Source: Macrostomum hystrix (Eukaryota; Platyhelminthes; Macrostomidae). Taken from it: a stretch of DNA of 64,000 nucleotides. Location: positions 1,409,501-1,473,500 of the forward strand of contig CATNEN010000015.1 in the NCBI GenBank assembly GCA_950097015.1, in the 5' to 3' direction. Numbering within the stretch: the first letter of the stretch is position 1; each line of letters begins with the position of its first letter. The position numbers and the translations under genes were made by a program. The notes under the pieces were generated by a model. It was not told where the DNA came from. It worked only from the letters and a program-made list of their open reading frames with translations, and made no database searches. Below are positions 22,230-33,900 of this stretch, in pieces.

Positions 22230-23760
22230 TAGACGTGTCACTCGTCTCGATTCTGCTCCGAAAACTGCAAGACAAGACCAAGGTTCGTTAGGTTCGTAAC
22301 ATTCGCCCCTGCTGCATTGAGGCTGACCACAGTCTTATTACTTGCGAAGTTGACCTTCGATGGACCAAATATAAAAAGTCTCCCGCGTCCCCCTATAGGC
22401 GAAATTCTGCTACTCGGGAAGCTTTTGTCTCAAAAGTTCTGAGCGCCGTTTCTGCATGGTCCTGAAACTTCTGCGAGACCTTCACTGCTGCTATTCAAGC
22501 TGCGGCCGACATCCTTCTCAGACACACAGCTAATAGACCAAAGGCCATCTGGGATGCGGATCCTGAAATTGCGCTCGCTTGACGACGAGTCCAAAGTGCC
22601 GCTGCTCGCGATGGTCCCGACAGCGAGCATGCTTTGGCCCTCCACAATGAATTTCAACGCATCTAGGCTGCCACAATCGAGAAGTACACCGAAGAAGCAG
22701 TGTCTGAAATTTAGGTCGCCTCTGACACGTGCAAGCATGCTGCTGCATGGCGTGCTATCAACAAGCAAGGACTACTTAAGTAGATACTACGGCTCGTACT
22801 ATATCACTACTATTGAGTATATAAATCTAATAATTCTTCAGTCGTCCTTGTCCACAAGGTGAGTCGGAGACCTAGACCTAGCGCAGTCGTTAGAGCTTCC
22901 TCTGTCGAAGAAAGAAAAGCCACTCTTGCTGCTCACTACCACAAAGTTCACCACGCTCCGCCTCCTGACACTGGACCTCTTCCGATTCTTGACTTCAATC
23001 CGTCTGCTCCAAGCAGTTTTAATACTGGGTCCATTTCTGCCACTGAAGTCCGTCAAGCATTGGCCACTACACACTCCGATGCCGCAGCTGGTGTTGACGA
23101 AATTCCTCCTCGGGTGCTCAAGCTCCCTGAGTTCTTGCACGTAATAACAAGCTTGCTTAATAAGCACACCATCCTTGGAGGAAACCTAGATGCTCACGCT
23201 CCAGGAAGACCAGGAAGATCTACTACCGAGCAGATCATCACCCTCCGCATCATCATCGAAGCCTTGGCTCGTCATAATGTTTATGACTCGGCTCGTCAAT
23301 CGTCGCTCATCCCAATCGTGTTTATAGACTTCCGGATGGCTTTTGACTCCTCGGTGGCGCGCTCGATTATCTCCTGGTTGCTGGCCCAGTACGGGGTTCC
23401 AGCTGCCCTGGTCACTGCTGTCACTGACCTTTTCATGGACCACGCGTGCCTTCGTCGAGACTCCTGACGGTCGAATATGTCACCTCATAAAGAGTTCTTC
23501 AATATGATATCTTGGCCCCATGTCTTTTTATCTTGTTCGTCGACTACATCCTGAGACGCGCAGGATGATGATGGCTTCATCATGACAACTCGTCGAGATC
23601 CGCGCCACCCTTCCGTCACCCTCGGTGCAATTGCTTTCGCTGACGACATCGCTCTTACCTGCAAGGACCCGTGTGCTGCTCAACGCGCCGTCACCAGACT
23701 TTTCGAAAAAGCCGCTCGAGTTGGCCTGGTGGTCAATGCCCGCAAAACCGAGGTTCTCTA
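22230..23760 (+). mobile_element. LINE fragment, copy 1 (endonuclease end and reverse transcriptase)
   Basis: Plus-strand frames with stops and shifts read the end of an endonuclease domain (around ADHSLITCEVDLRW near 22322), a linker, and reverse transcriptase blocks: AAGVDEIPPRVLK, STTEQIITLRIIIEAL, FIDFRMAFDS, LLAQYGVPAALV and the catalytic FADDIAL (near 23636). Everything past NARKTEVL is missing. An internal deletion removes the segment before STTEQ, and a stop-laden linker carries an 85-bp foldback. A dead copy. Confidence 0.85.
22766..22850. mobile_element. 85-bp foldback element in the LINE (copy 1)
   Basis: Ends CAAGGACTACTTAAG and CAGTCGTCCTTG form an inverted repeat. The flanks are TCAACAAG (22758-22765) and TCCACAAG (22851-22858), an 8-bp duplication with one change. 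Confidence 0.65.
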
Positions 23761-23789
23761 ACCGAGGGCTATATTGCTTCCCTCGCAAA

Positions 23790-24124
23790 ATTAAAGGTGG
23801 AAATCTTGGAAACTAAATTCCACGCGAGAGTTACGCCAGCGCTAATGATGGCTTGTTCAGTCGGAGGCAAAAATGAGTTCTGCTCGGTATCGACTACGTT
23901 GAGAAGGCTTGCATCCGCACCAATGAGGAATGAGTTATACGATTAAATTCTGCACGTTTACTGCAACCAGTTACCTGTTTTTCATGTTCCACTACAATGT
24001 TTGCTTGTATATCGACTTATTGTAAGTCTATGGTCGAGGTCCGGTTACGAGCACTTTTTCGTTCATAACTTTTGTTTTCATGGTCAGTTTTAAAATGATG
24101 TTTGAGTTTATACGGCTCGTATAA
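23790..24124. other. Non-coding spacer
   Basis: No gene is recognised between the LINE and the LTR. A short word near 23760-23796 (CCGAGGGC ... TTGCTTCCCTCGCAAAATTA) is shared with 33868-33901 next to gene D. Confidence 0.3.
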
Positions 24125-24490
24125 ATGTAGTATCCTTGCAAATATCGAACACTGCAGAGGCTCCGTGTAGTAGAGTTATAGTTGAAAAGGATGTGCGCCG
24201 ATAGCAAGCACTCGGCAGTAGATTTGCTTGAAGCGTGTATTTGTAGTAGTCTGGGCTAGCAATAATAGGTGGAGGACCCCAAAGGAGTTTTGGTTATGAC
24301 TGCGCGTGGAGTTTCTATTTATAGGCGGGAGCGCGAGTGGGGGAACTTTCCAGAAGGATACCATACATGACACACGCGCACACGAGAGAAGGGTCGAGAA
24401 GATTCTGGAATAAACAAATGAACTCACGCATTATAACAAATGAGGGAAGTTTCTAGAAACTTCCAGAATAATTGCACGAGCGCCATCACA
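24125..24490 (-). repeat. 3' LTR of a Ty3/gypsy element, about 366 bp
   Basis: Read on the minus strand, the LTR would start TGTGATGGCG at 24490, just after a purine-rich tract (GGTGGGGAGG), and end GGATACTACA at 24125, so TGT...ACA ends. It contains a TATA box on the minus strand (CCTATAAATAGAAAC near 24313-24327). The matching 5' LTR is absent from the window. Confidence 0.65.
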
Positions 24491-26570
24491 CCTCCCCACC
24501 AAGCTGTGAGTGCAGCTGACAGAAAAGGAAAGGTCTATAAGTCCATTCGTAGCCGAGGCTTACGCTGTCTCACCGAGCGTCTGGGGTTGTCCGGTCCGAA
24601 AGGTGGTGGCTGAACATGTCCTTGCTCCCGCCGGCCAGGAGACGGAGGCGCCGCCAGCGGTCTGGCCGGTAACACCTGGTGACCGGCCGTTTCGTTTAGC
24701 TGAACCGGCAGCGATCCTGGTTCGCTGTCTTCCATTGACGCGTGTCGTGGTTGCAGCTGGTCGAAGTGCCGCCGCCAGACCGGGCCGTTCGAGACCACCT
24801 TGACGTTAACGCTGCGGCTACCATGCCGCTTGGTGACCACCGCGGGAACCCAGCGGCCTTCCTTCTCGCGGCGTGGTCCGTAGTAGCGCGCATAGACCGC
24901 ATCTCCGACGTTGAACCCTTCTCGGATGCGAGACACCTCTTGACGAGCTCTGGACGCCTCGGCCTGCTTGGCTTGGCGATCCTGGGCGAGATGGGCCGGC
25001 GATGGTAGCAGCGTATCGATCTGCGTCCGGTTCTGCCGGCCGTTGAGGAGTTCACTCGGAGAGTAGCCATTTACTGCCGGAGTCCGTCGGTACTGCATCA
25101 GGAATTGTTGTAGAGCCCTGGCAGGTGGCAGGCTGGATTTCCTCAGGGCCTTCTTTAAGGTCTGAACCAGCTGTTCAGCCGCTCCATTCGTTGCCGGGTG
25201 ATACGGAGCTCCGGTGAGGTGCGCGCTGCGCGCTGGTGTTCGCGACACCATGCTTGGAATTCCTCGGCCATGAATGCCGCTGCGTTGTCCGTGACGACGG
25301 CATGAGGGTAGCCGAAGTGGGCGAAGTCTTCTTCTAGAAGCTCGATCGTAGCCCGAGTTGACATGGATTGCGTCAGGTGTATGCACGGATACTTCGAGTA
25401 GGCGTCCGTAAGCACAAGCCAGTTGGTGCCGAGGAAGTTGACTGCGTGGTCTAGATGTAGGCGACTCCAAGGTTTCTCAGGCATCATCCACGGATGAACG
25501 GCGGCCTTTGGCGGCTGATTTTGGTGCTCGGCGCAGCTGTGGCAGCCGCGGCATAGGTGTTCGACGTCGTCGTCGATGTTCGGCCAATAGACTGCCGATC
25601 GGGCCAGCTGCTTCATCCTCTGCATTCCGAAATGTCCGAGGTGGAGAATTTTCAGCACGTCATTTCGGAGGTTCCGTGGAATTACAAGGCGACAGCCATG
25701 CAGAAGGCATCCGTTGCAGCAGGACAGCGAGTTTTTGACTTTCCGCAGGCGGGCCAGCTCAGCGTCCTCGTCTCGTCCGATTGGCGGCCAACCTTCTCGA
25801 CAGTAGCGCATGGCGGTGGAGATGACTGGGTCCCTCGATGATTCCTTGGCTACGGCTGAGGCGTCAGCCGGCCGGATCTGCAGGCTCAGGACCTTGATCG
25901 CACAGACCATGTCGAAATCGGCTGTGCTCTCCTCCCCGTCGAAGTCTGGGTCGTCTCCGACTGGCAGGCGACTCAGGGCGTCCGCATTTCCGTGACTCTT
26001 CGTCTGGCGGTACTCGATTTCGTAGGTGAAATTGTGGAGCAGGTTCGCCGAACGAGCCAGTCGGTTTGCTGCCATCACAGGTGTCTCCTTTTCGGGCCCA
26101 AGTAGCGAAATCAACGGCTTATGGTCCGTGACCAGGATGAACTTTCGGTTAAACAAGTATTGGAAGAACTTCTTTAAGCCGAAGATGATTGAAAGCGCTT
26201 CCTTCTGAATCTGTGGATAGCGGCGCTGAGCATCCGTCAGAGACTTTGAAGCGTTGGCGATCGGCCGCTCGCTACCATCCGGGTAGCGGTGGAACAGGAC
26301 AGCGCCTATCCCGACGTTTGATGCATCGCAGGAGAGCCCGAGAGGGAGCTCAGGCCTGTAGTGGACAAGTACGTTGTCCGAAGAGAGCTCCTGCTTGATC
26401 CAGTCGAAGGCCCGCTGCTCCGCGTCTCCCCAAATCCATGGTGTGTCCTTCCTGGTGAGGCGGTACAGCGGCTCGGAGATGGTGGCCATGCTCGGTGGCA
26501 AAAACTTTGCGTAGAACTGGACCGAACCGAGGAATGACCGGAGGCTGGACACGTCCTTTGGTGGAGGCAT
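24491..26570 (-). mobile_element. Ty3/gypsy-type pol 3' half (RT end, RNase H, integrase), broken
   Basis: The minus strand reads, from 26570, the end of a reverse transcriptase (SFLGSVQFYAKFLP), an RNase H domain (LSCDASNVGIGAVLFH, QKEALSIIFGLKKFFQYL, VTDHKPLISLL), the HHCC zinc domain of integrase (HLGHFGMQRM ... CRGCHSCAEH) and the core domain (LHLDHAVNFLGTN, VVTDNAAAF). A frameshift near 25225, in a GCGC-rich run, splits the core; the last part (PYHPATNGAAEQ, then a GPY/F-like stretch YYGPRREKEGRWVPAVV) is in another frame, ending at 24535. Gag, protease and most of RT are missing. A dead, 5'-truncated insertion. Confidence 0.9.
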
Positions 26571-26911
26571 TACGAGTAAATCACTTTTTGGACCATCAGA
26601 ATAAAAGATATGATAAAAATAAAGACTACCTTTGGGCCATCCCTTGTTGTCTATATGCTGCTCGTAGTTCTAACATAGATTAAAACGCGATTTAAATCGA
26701 AGGTAATTAGTTGCATCTATTACCTTTGTCTTGCGATGTAAGAAACCTGCATGCGAAACCATTGAGCAAACATTTATTAAGCGCTTAAAGTGATCAACTG
26801 AAGTCATCACAACATTCTTTTTTATTTATCATTTAGTGCACAAATATATAATTTGCAATGTTTAATCGGATGGGCTGTAGCAAATCAACAGTGCAATCAA
26901 TTAGTTGTCTA
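26571..26911. other. Non-coding spacer
   Basis: Between the truncated gypsy element and the inverted gene fragment. AT-rich, nothing recognised. Confidence 0.3.
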
Positions 26912-27395
26912 AGTGTTCCTGTGATGCTGACGGACGATGCCTTGCTACCTGAAGTTTATTTTCGCCTTAGAAACCTGTCACCAAAGGTGGTGAAATTCGC
27001 GGCCGTGACGGAAATCAGCGCCTCGTCTCGGGAGAATTCTGATTTCAATTCTGTTGAATTCGTGTGGAGACCGGGAGAGTCCATTGGGCACCTGAGACTG
27101 TGGTTCAGCGACTTTGATTCGGCCTTCTTACTAGCGTGAGTTTGCGCTGAAAACATTCGTCATTCGCACATCAGCTCTGGTAAGATTATGACGCTACCTC
27201 GATATTTTTTTTATTTTTAGGTCTCAGACAAGTACTGGTCCCATGAAGGAATTCAATCAAGTGGCACTTTCTGCATCAATCACTCTGGGCAAGAGAGTTA
27301 TGAAAATGAAATACAAGCTGGTGATGCGCAGAGAAGGTGCTCAGGAATCGAGCTTGCGAGCTGACAGCGACACAGACCTGCCATTGTGCCGACAT
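26912..27395 (+). pseudogene. Inverted chimeric fragment of the fibrinogen-family gene
   Basis: On the plus strand, opposite to the array, this holds the second half of exon 1, the complete intron 1 and the start of exon 2. The first part follows gene B (LSPKVVKFAAVTEISASS, SVEFVW); after that the exon (RPGESIGHLRLWF, SAFLLA) and exon 2 (STGPMKEFNQVALSASIT) follow gene C. It stops abruptly after DLPLCRH. There is no leader, N2 remainder or fibrinogen domain, so it cannot make the protein. Confidence 0.85.
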
Positions 27396-27658
27396 TGATT
27401 GAGTTGTCTTAGATTTGGCATGGCAAATTTACATAAATATATTTTCATTCCTTTATAAAGTTTTGAATCAGAAAGCAGGAACGTGAATAACGAATCGTAT
27501 TCTATTCTATATTTTCTTGACTATATAATGGAGGCTTCAGTATAGTCTCAGTCGATAGATTGATTAAAAATATTAACACGAAAAACCCTTTCAATGCGTC
27601 AAAAAGACAAACACCCTAAGTTCGTTATGCTCAACTCTAAAATAATTTTCATGTCTGT
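27396..27658. other. 3' flank of gene C, duplicated at gene D
   Basis: From about 27478 to 27658 this matches 33901-34080 downstream of gene D closely (shared words such as GTGAATAACGAATCG and CAATGCGTCAAAAAGACAAA). This marks the edge of the C/D duplication. Confidence 0.7.
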
Positions 27659-29941
27659 TCACATCTGCAGCAGCATTCGCATTTCACGAAGGTTGATCGG
27701 CGTAACATCCTCCCACCAAGTCATGTGGGAATAATCATGATAGTATATATCCTCATAAGGATACAGTCCGTTAGGATTAAAGTACAAGCAATTGTTGAAC
27801 CACCAGCCACCCGACCCACGATTTTGTGAACACGAATAATTTGGAGACCAATCATTGTCGCTGTCCATAGTAGAGAAGCGCATTCCTCTGTGGTTCGCCA
27901 TGGCATCGTATCCGACAGTGGACCTGTCCCACAGCATCTCTCGGTACGTCATCTCATATTTGGTGCTGGCGTTTCCCACCTGGAATCCAGCATACTCAGC
28001 ATGCAGCTCAGTCCCATTCCACAGCTTCATCTCCACTCTGAGTGTGGCACCGCCTGAGCACAGCGAGTGGATGGCGGAGAGACCTGCGGAAGTTTTACGA
28101 AGTTCGTTTGCTACATCACTGCTATAGCTATGCGAATAATCAGTTTTTTGATAAATTATGAAACCAAGATAATATGTACTCTAAGCCAACGCAACTTTCA
28201 TTCAAAGTGCCCTGAAACAAAATGCTGTAGTGCCTTGTGCATTCTGGAAGTTTTGCACGAAAATGGTGACATCAGTTGGTAAATAAAGTCAAACATCATA
28301 ACGTCGATAAGGCATACGCTTATTCTGAAATACAACTACCAGGCGAAGCATTGTATCCCAGTAACTCACCAATCCAAAAGTTCTCTTCGTTTCCGAATCC
28401 AGATTCATAATCTTCCCAACTACGACGAAAATCAACGCTCCCATAAATTCTTTGTTGTATAGCAACAAATATTTTGTTTGCGGCAGTGACAACCAGTCCT
28501 CTGTGCAATATTTTCAGCCGTGCGATGCTAAGAAGCCTCTCGTATGAAGATCTCATGGAACTGCGGAGATAAACATCGTTTTCGTCAGTCTTCCAGGAAG
28601 AAGGAATTTCGTCAGACTTCAGCAGACAAAGATCGGGCAGCGCTGAAGTCAGCTGCCACTTCACGTGACGCCAGAAGTCAGCTGGCACAGCCCGCAAGAT
28701 AAATCTGTTGATACAAAAGTGGAGCATCATTATGAATTAAAAATGCTTTTCTAATGCAAAGTAGACTTTCGTTATAACAATGTAAACAACCACACCTACT
28801 TCATGATTTGGCACTGTTTCAAGGCTCGACAAGACAGCCTTACATGGGCGGATCTCCCATCCGAAGACACATTTAAAGGGCCAATCGAGATTCTAGGACT
28901 AAAGACAGGCCTTATTATGCTCTGAGCACTCCGAAATTTCATAAAGGTGACTGAGCCAGGTGCCAGATCAGCTAGCTGAGATCTGACAGCATCTAGTGTT
29001 GCGCTGTCTTCGAGTATAAACTCCAGCTCAAGATAAAACATTCCGCGGCTGCTGTCATACATGACAGGTTGGCTGCTCAGGCTGATGATGTTGTGACAGA
29101 GCAGCGGCTCGATGAGGAAGTGACTCGGGGCATCACGTCTCTGGTTCACGCGGACCGAGCAGCTGGCGACTGTGACAATTCGAACGAGTTCAAGTTGTCG
29201 GCACAATGGCAGGTCTGTGTCGCTGTCAGCTCGCAAGCTCGATTCCTGAGCACCTTCTCTGCGCATCACCAGCTTGTATTTCATTTTCATAACTCTCTTG
29301 CCCAGAGTGATTGATGCAGAAAGTGCCACTTGATTGAATTCCTTCATGGGACCAGTACTTGTCTGAGACCTAAAAATAAATAAAAAAGATCGAGGTAGCG
29401 TCATAATCTTACCAGAGCTGATGTGCGAATGACGAATGTTTTCAGCGCAAACTCACGCTAGTAAGAAGGCCGAATAAAAGTCGTTGAACCACAGTCTCAG
29501 GTGCCCAATGGACTCTCCCGGTCTCCAAACGAATTCGGCGGATTCGAACACTTGGTTTCCTCCGATGGAGGCTTTGATGTCCGTCACAATTGCGAAGTTG
29601 ACATGCTTCGGTGAAACGCTTCTGAGCCGGAAATAAACTTCAGGTAGCAAAGTATCGTCCGTCAGCATCACAGGAACACTGACGTACACCTGCTGCCTGA
29701 TCAGATCGACTCTGGGAGTCAGGCTCTGCAGCTTGTCGGTGACGCACATTGCCGGCTCGATGGCGAAGTGCGAGCCGTTGCTCTCCACCGAGTGGTGCGC
29801 GAACAGCGGGCAGCCGCGCACCCGGAGCTGGGTGACGAAGTCCGAGCGAATGCACTGAGAGACCTGACCGGCTGCCAGCGAACATAGCAGCAGGGCCAAT
29901 ATGAAGGTGCAGATCAAAAGATTTGCTATTATATTTCTCAT
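27659..29941 (-). CDS. Secreted fibrinogen-domain protein, gene C, four exons (B/D mosaic)
   Basis: Exons (minus) are 29941-29457, 29369-28800, 28704-28370 and 28083-27659: 604 residues, intron phases 2, 2 and 1. The leader and first two thirds of N1 (to about MLTDDTLLPEVYF) are as in gene B, including 5' flank. The rest of N1 (VSPKHVNFAIVTDIKASIGG, GESIGHLRLWF), N2 (VNQRRDAPSHFLIEPLLCH) and the fibrinogen-related domain follow gene D. The C-terminal domain shows QQRIYGSVDFRRSWEDYESGF, LWNGTELHAEYAGF, FSTMDSDND, CSQNRGSGGWWFNNC and FNPNGLY, with the usual two-cysteine loop around the calcium site. No stop or frameshift. Intron 3 (28084-28369) is the unoccupied counterpart of the mariner site in gene D. 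Likely secreted; molecular partner unknown. Confidence 0.88.
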
Positions 29942-31236
29942 TCTTGTCGTGGATTTCAAATCTAATAAAATAAAAAGGCTAATTGCTTAAATTTGTTACT
30001 CACTAACATACCTTTCTACTGTTTCTGTAATTCACGATTATATATTAAACTTCGAAAGTCACTTGCTGGAAGCGACAAGTTTATGCACTGCAGATTCATT
30101 TTTAGTCATCACGAGATTTATTTGATCCAGCGACAATTTGTTCAAAATTCTGTCCGACTAGATATTTTGGTTGCGTTTGTATTAATAGAAATATTAACTT
30201 TCCACTGAATATCAGCTCGCTGACTAGCATGCTGATTTGTCTTCTATTTACTTCAGCTTTTAATTTTAAGGTACTTCGTACTTAATTTATCCCTGGCGAA
30301 ATCAGTTTCTTTGTTTATTTCGGCAAATACTTATTTAGTACTTAGAGAAGACCATGAATAGCTGTCATGTGATGCATTCACAGCATGGCTTCAAAGCGAG
30401 CCTTTACTGGACATCAGTACATACGCAATGGGCCGCTGAAGTGCTACCAGTGCCAGAGGTAATCTTATTTTTCGATGTTTTGCTTAGAGATGATGGTAGC
30501 GAAGCAGCAAAGGCTGCGCTGCCTCACCTGAGAAATAGTACTGAGAGGAAAGGCACTTGATGAGAATCTGGTTGATGAGAACCAACGCCACTGTGTTTAC
30601 CCGCTTTCTCCCCGAGTTCGTTTAGGCCAGAAACCTTGTGGTGCCTAGTGGATATCTAAGACAACGTTTCAGCAAACATCTTTCCTTTTTGCGGTCCAAA
30701 TAGACGTGTCACTCGTCTCGATTCTGCTCCGAAAACTGCAAGACAAGACCAAGGTTCGTTAGGTTCGTAACATTCGCCCCTGCTGCATTGAGGCTGACCA
30801 CAGTCTTATTACTTGCGAAGTTGACCTTCGATGGACCAAATATAAAAAGTCTCCCGCGTCCCCCTATAGGCGAAATTCTGCTACTCGGGAAGCTTTTGTC
30901 TCAAAAGTTCTGAGCGCCGTTTCTGCATGGTCCTGAAACTTCTGCGAGACCTTCACTGCTGCTATTCAAGCTGCGGCCGACATCCTTCCCAGACACACAG
31001 CTAATAGACCAAAGGCAATCTGGGATGCGGATCCTGAAATTGCGCTCGCTTGACGACGAGTCCAAAGTGCCGCTGCTCGCGATGGTCCCGACAGCGAGCA
31101 TGCTTTGGCCCTCCACAATGAATTTCAACGCATCTAGGCTGCCACAATCGAGAAGTACACCGAAGAAGCAGTGTCTGAAATTTAGGTCGCCTCTGACACG
31201 TGCAAGCATGCTGCTGCATGGCGTGCTATCAACAAG

Positions 31237-31312
31237 CAAGGACTACTTAAGTAGATACTACTATACTACTACTATTTAGTAGATAATTCTAATAATTCTT
31301 CAGTCGTCCTTG
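31237..31312. mobile_element. 76-bp foldback element in the LINE (copy 2)
   Basis: Ends CAAGGACTACTTAAG and CAGTCGTCCTTG, flanked by perfect 8-bp repeats TCAACAAG (31229-31236 and 31313-31320). It differs internally from the 85-bp copy at 22766-22850, so the arms have changed since the segment was duplicated. Confidence 0.75.
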
Positions 31313-31982
31313 TCAACAAGCTGACCGGTCGGAGACCTAGACCTAGCGCAGTCGTTAGAGCTTCCTCTGTCGAAGAAAGAAAAGCCACTCTTGCTGCTCA
31401 CTACCACGAAGTTCACCACGCTCCGCCTCCTGACAATGGACCTCTTCCGATTCCGGACTTCAATCCGTCTGCTCCAAGCAGTTTTAATACTGGGTCCATT
31501 TCTTCCACTGAAGTCCGTCAAGCATTGGCCACTACACACTCCGATGCCGCAGCTGGTGTTGACGAAATTCCTCCTCGGGTGCTCAAGCTCCCTGAGTTCT
31601 TGCACGTAATAACAAACTTGCTTAATAAGCACACCATCCTTGGAGGAAACCTAGATGCTCACGCTCCATCTGCTTGGCGAACTTCGAAAATTGCTTCCAT
31701 CCCAAAGTGCCGTCAACTAGCCTTGATAATCAGCGTGGCATTGTTCTCCAGTGTACTCTCTGCTAGCTGCTCAATTCTATCCTTCGAAACCGCTTGCTCA
31801 CAGGCTTGATCATCTGCTCCTTAGCGTTCAAAGACCAGTAAGATCTACTACCGAGCAGATCATCAGCCTCCGCATCACCATCGAAGCCTTGGCTTGTCAT
31901 AATGTTTATGACTCGGCTCGTCAATCGTCACTCGTCCCAATTGTGTTTATAGACTTCCGGAAGGCTTTTGACTCGGTGGCGC

Positions 31983-32575
31983 TTACTTCACTTAATTACT
32001 TAATTGCAGGGGGGCCTGGGGCACTTGACGCACAAGCGCAGGAACGGCATGCCCCCAAGCCGGCGAACTAGGCGGGAGTCGCCCATTGCGCAATCTAGAC
32101 CCCTGAACACAGGCACCTCATACACAGCCGCAAGCCATGCGGGGAAGGGGGCGGCAGCCGGAGTGCCTCTCACCCCAGGCGCGCACACGCACAGAGCTGA
32201 CCAAACCAGGGGAGGACTTAGATGCCTGAAAAGAGTAGGGACGAGAGGACCAAGCCACGCGCGCAGACGGCTGGTGAAACCTCGCCGCTCAGAGCACGCA
32301 TGGCTGGTGCACACCCGCCCCACCCCCCATTACGACGCCTCACACCCGGCCCAACGCACAAACACAAACACAAACAAGCAGGCATGCTTGCAGGCAGGCA
32401 GGGGTTAAGCTATTTTTAATTAGCTTTGCTTGCACAGAATAAGGTGCATCTCCGCAAGTCACTACTTCGCAAACCTCCAACTATGCCCCGAAATAATCGT
32501 GACTTGGAGGGACAAACGAACCAGCGACCATTGGAAAGTGAGGCAGCGACATTAGCCGCTGACCCACTCACCCCC
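31983..32575 (-). mobile_element. SINE-B insertion, tRNA-derived, 593 bp
   Basis: Inserted in the LINE reverse transcriptase between two copies of GACTCGGTGGCGC (31970-31982 and 32576-32588), a 13-bp target duplication. On the minus strand the right end has a tRNA-like head: an A-box-like TGGGTCAGCGGC near 32565 and a B-box-like GCTGGTTCGTTTGTCC near 32520. The other end is an AT-rich tail (AATTAAGTAATTAAG). It shares no blocks with SINE-A. Confidence 0.75.
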
Positions 32576-33479
32576 GACTCGGTGGCGCGCTCGATTATCT
32601 CCTGGTTGCTGGCCCAGTACAGGGTTCCAGCTGCGCTGATCACTGATGTCACTGACCTCTACATGGACCACGCGTGCCTTCGTCGAGACTCCTGATGGGC
32701 CAACGGTCGAATATGTCACCTCATAAAGAGTTCTTCAATATGATACCTGGGCCCCATGTCTTTTTATCTTGTTCGTCGACTACATCCTGCGACGCGCAGG
32801 ATGATGATGGCTTCATCATGACAAATCGTCGAGGTCCGCGCCACCCTTCCGTCACCCTCGGTGCAATTGCTTTCGCTGACGACATCGCTCTTACCTGCAA
32901 GGACCCGTGTGCTGCTCAACGCGCCGTCACCAGACTTTTCGAAAAAGCCGCCCGATTTGGCCTGGTGGTCAATGCCCGCAAAACCGAGGTTCTTTACGTG
33001 GGAACCGAAAACAGTCCATCGCTGTCTCTCCCGAGTAGTGAGAAATCATGGCCTGCGGCGACTTTCGCTACCTCAGTTCCCTCGTCATGACCCCCGAGAC
33101 CATCATCGCCGATCGAAGGACGCAAGCTGCCATCAAGCTGCGCCTGGTTTTCTCCTCTGCTTCCCCCCGACAAATAAAAGATGAAGATTTTTCATGCTGC
33201 CCTCGAAACCATCCTGCTCTACGGCCTGGAGGCGGTCCCCGTGACTCAATCGAGGGAAAGAAGTATCGACGCCTCACACATAGCCCTTCCTCTCTATGCT
33301 ATCGGTATCCGCTACCCAGAGACCATCTCCAACCGTGAACTGAGGAGACGGACGGGCGCTCTTCCGGTCAGCACGCTTGTCCGTCGCAGGCGGTACATTA
33401 ACAGCACCGTTTCAGAATTCGATTGTTTGAGTTTAGTAGATTTATCATGCATTTTGGCTAAGTGCGTGTGTTAGATGCT

Positions 33480-33900
33480 TAAATATATTAAACTCTATTA
33501 AATGCTAGTAAATTCAAACAAGAAGAAGCATGTGCTTAATTTGTCTGAAGCGTGTGTTGTGCAAATACTGACTATTTTCTGTTTAACTTAGATCTTGACT
33601 GTCAATTTTCAAAATTAAAGAATATAGACTACCGAAGCCTCACCAGCAAGGATCATGTGAAGCTGAGTGCTCGCAGGATTCCACGCCTGCTAATACCGGA
33701 CCTGAAAGATCAGCGGCAGCGCGTGTGCCGTGAGACAATCTGGAGCGTGTCAGGCAACATGGTGGATGGGAAATGTTTCGACAAATTGTTGTCATTGGTG
33801 ACGAGACGTGTGTGCCACATTTTTATCACATTTTTATCAAATTTTTGAGCTAGGAAAGTGCATGCAATGCCGAGGGCTTTATTGCTTCCCTCGCAAAATT
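33480..33900 (+). mobile_element. Mariner-type transposase remnant and spacer
   Basis: Plus-strand translation at about 33594-33845 shows a mariner-like stretch (VKLSARRIPRLLIPDLKDQR, VCRET) and, after a frame change, a run resembling the first catalytic block (GDETCV). It lacks ends and the rest of the catalytic domain. Only a fossil piece; no functional gene. Confidence 0.5.

Larger units (their letters stand above)
21172..23757. repeat. Segmental duplication, copy 1 (gene B leader and 5' flank)
   Basis: Bases 21172 to about 22760 match 29643 to about 31231 at a constant offset of 8471 with very few differences. The unit covers the signal-peptide half of exon 1, the whole 5' flank and a LINE fragment; past 22760 the match continues with indels to about 23757 (near 32994 in copy 2). 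Relative to copy 2, copy 1 lacks about 165 bases near 23208 and has no SINE insertion. Confidence 0.9.
29643..33000. repeat. Segmental duplication, copy 2 (gene C leader and 5' flank)
   Basis: Counterpart of 21172-23757 at offset 8471. It retains about 165 bases of LINE that copy 1 has lost and carries a 593-bp SINE insertion (31983-32575), so it is longer. The left edge lies inside exon 1 of gene C, where the sequence switches to the gene D type. Confidence 0.9.
30701..33415 (+). mobile_element. LINE fragment, copy 2 (RT plus C-terminal part, SINE-interrupted)
   Basis: Same element as at 22230-23760 but reaching further 3'. After FIDFRKAFDS the frame is interrupted by a SINE, resumes at ARSIISWLLAQY, then shows FADDIAL and the C-terminal region (FRYLSSLVMTPETIIADRR, ETILLYGLEAVP and a late RRRRYINS). 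It contains stops and shifts and lacks most of its 5' half. The clade was not assigned. Confidence 0.85.
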
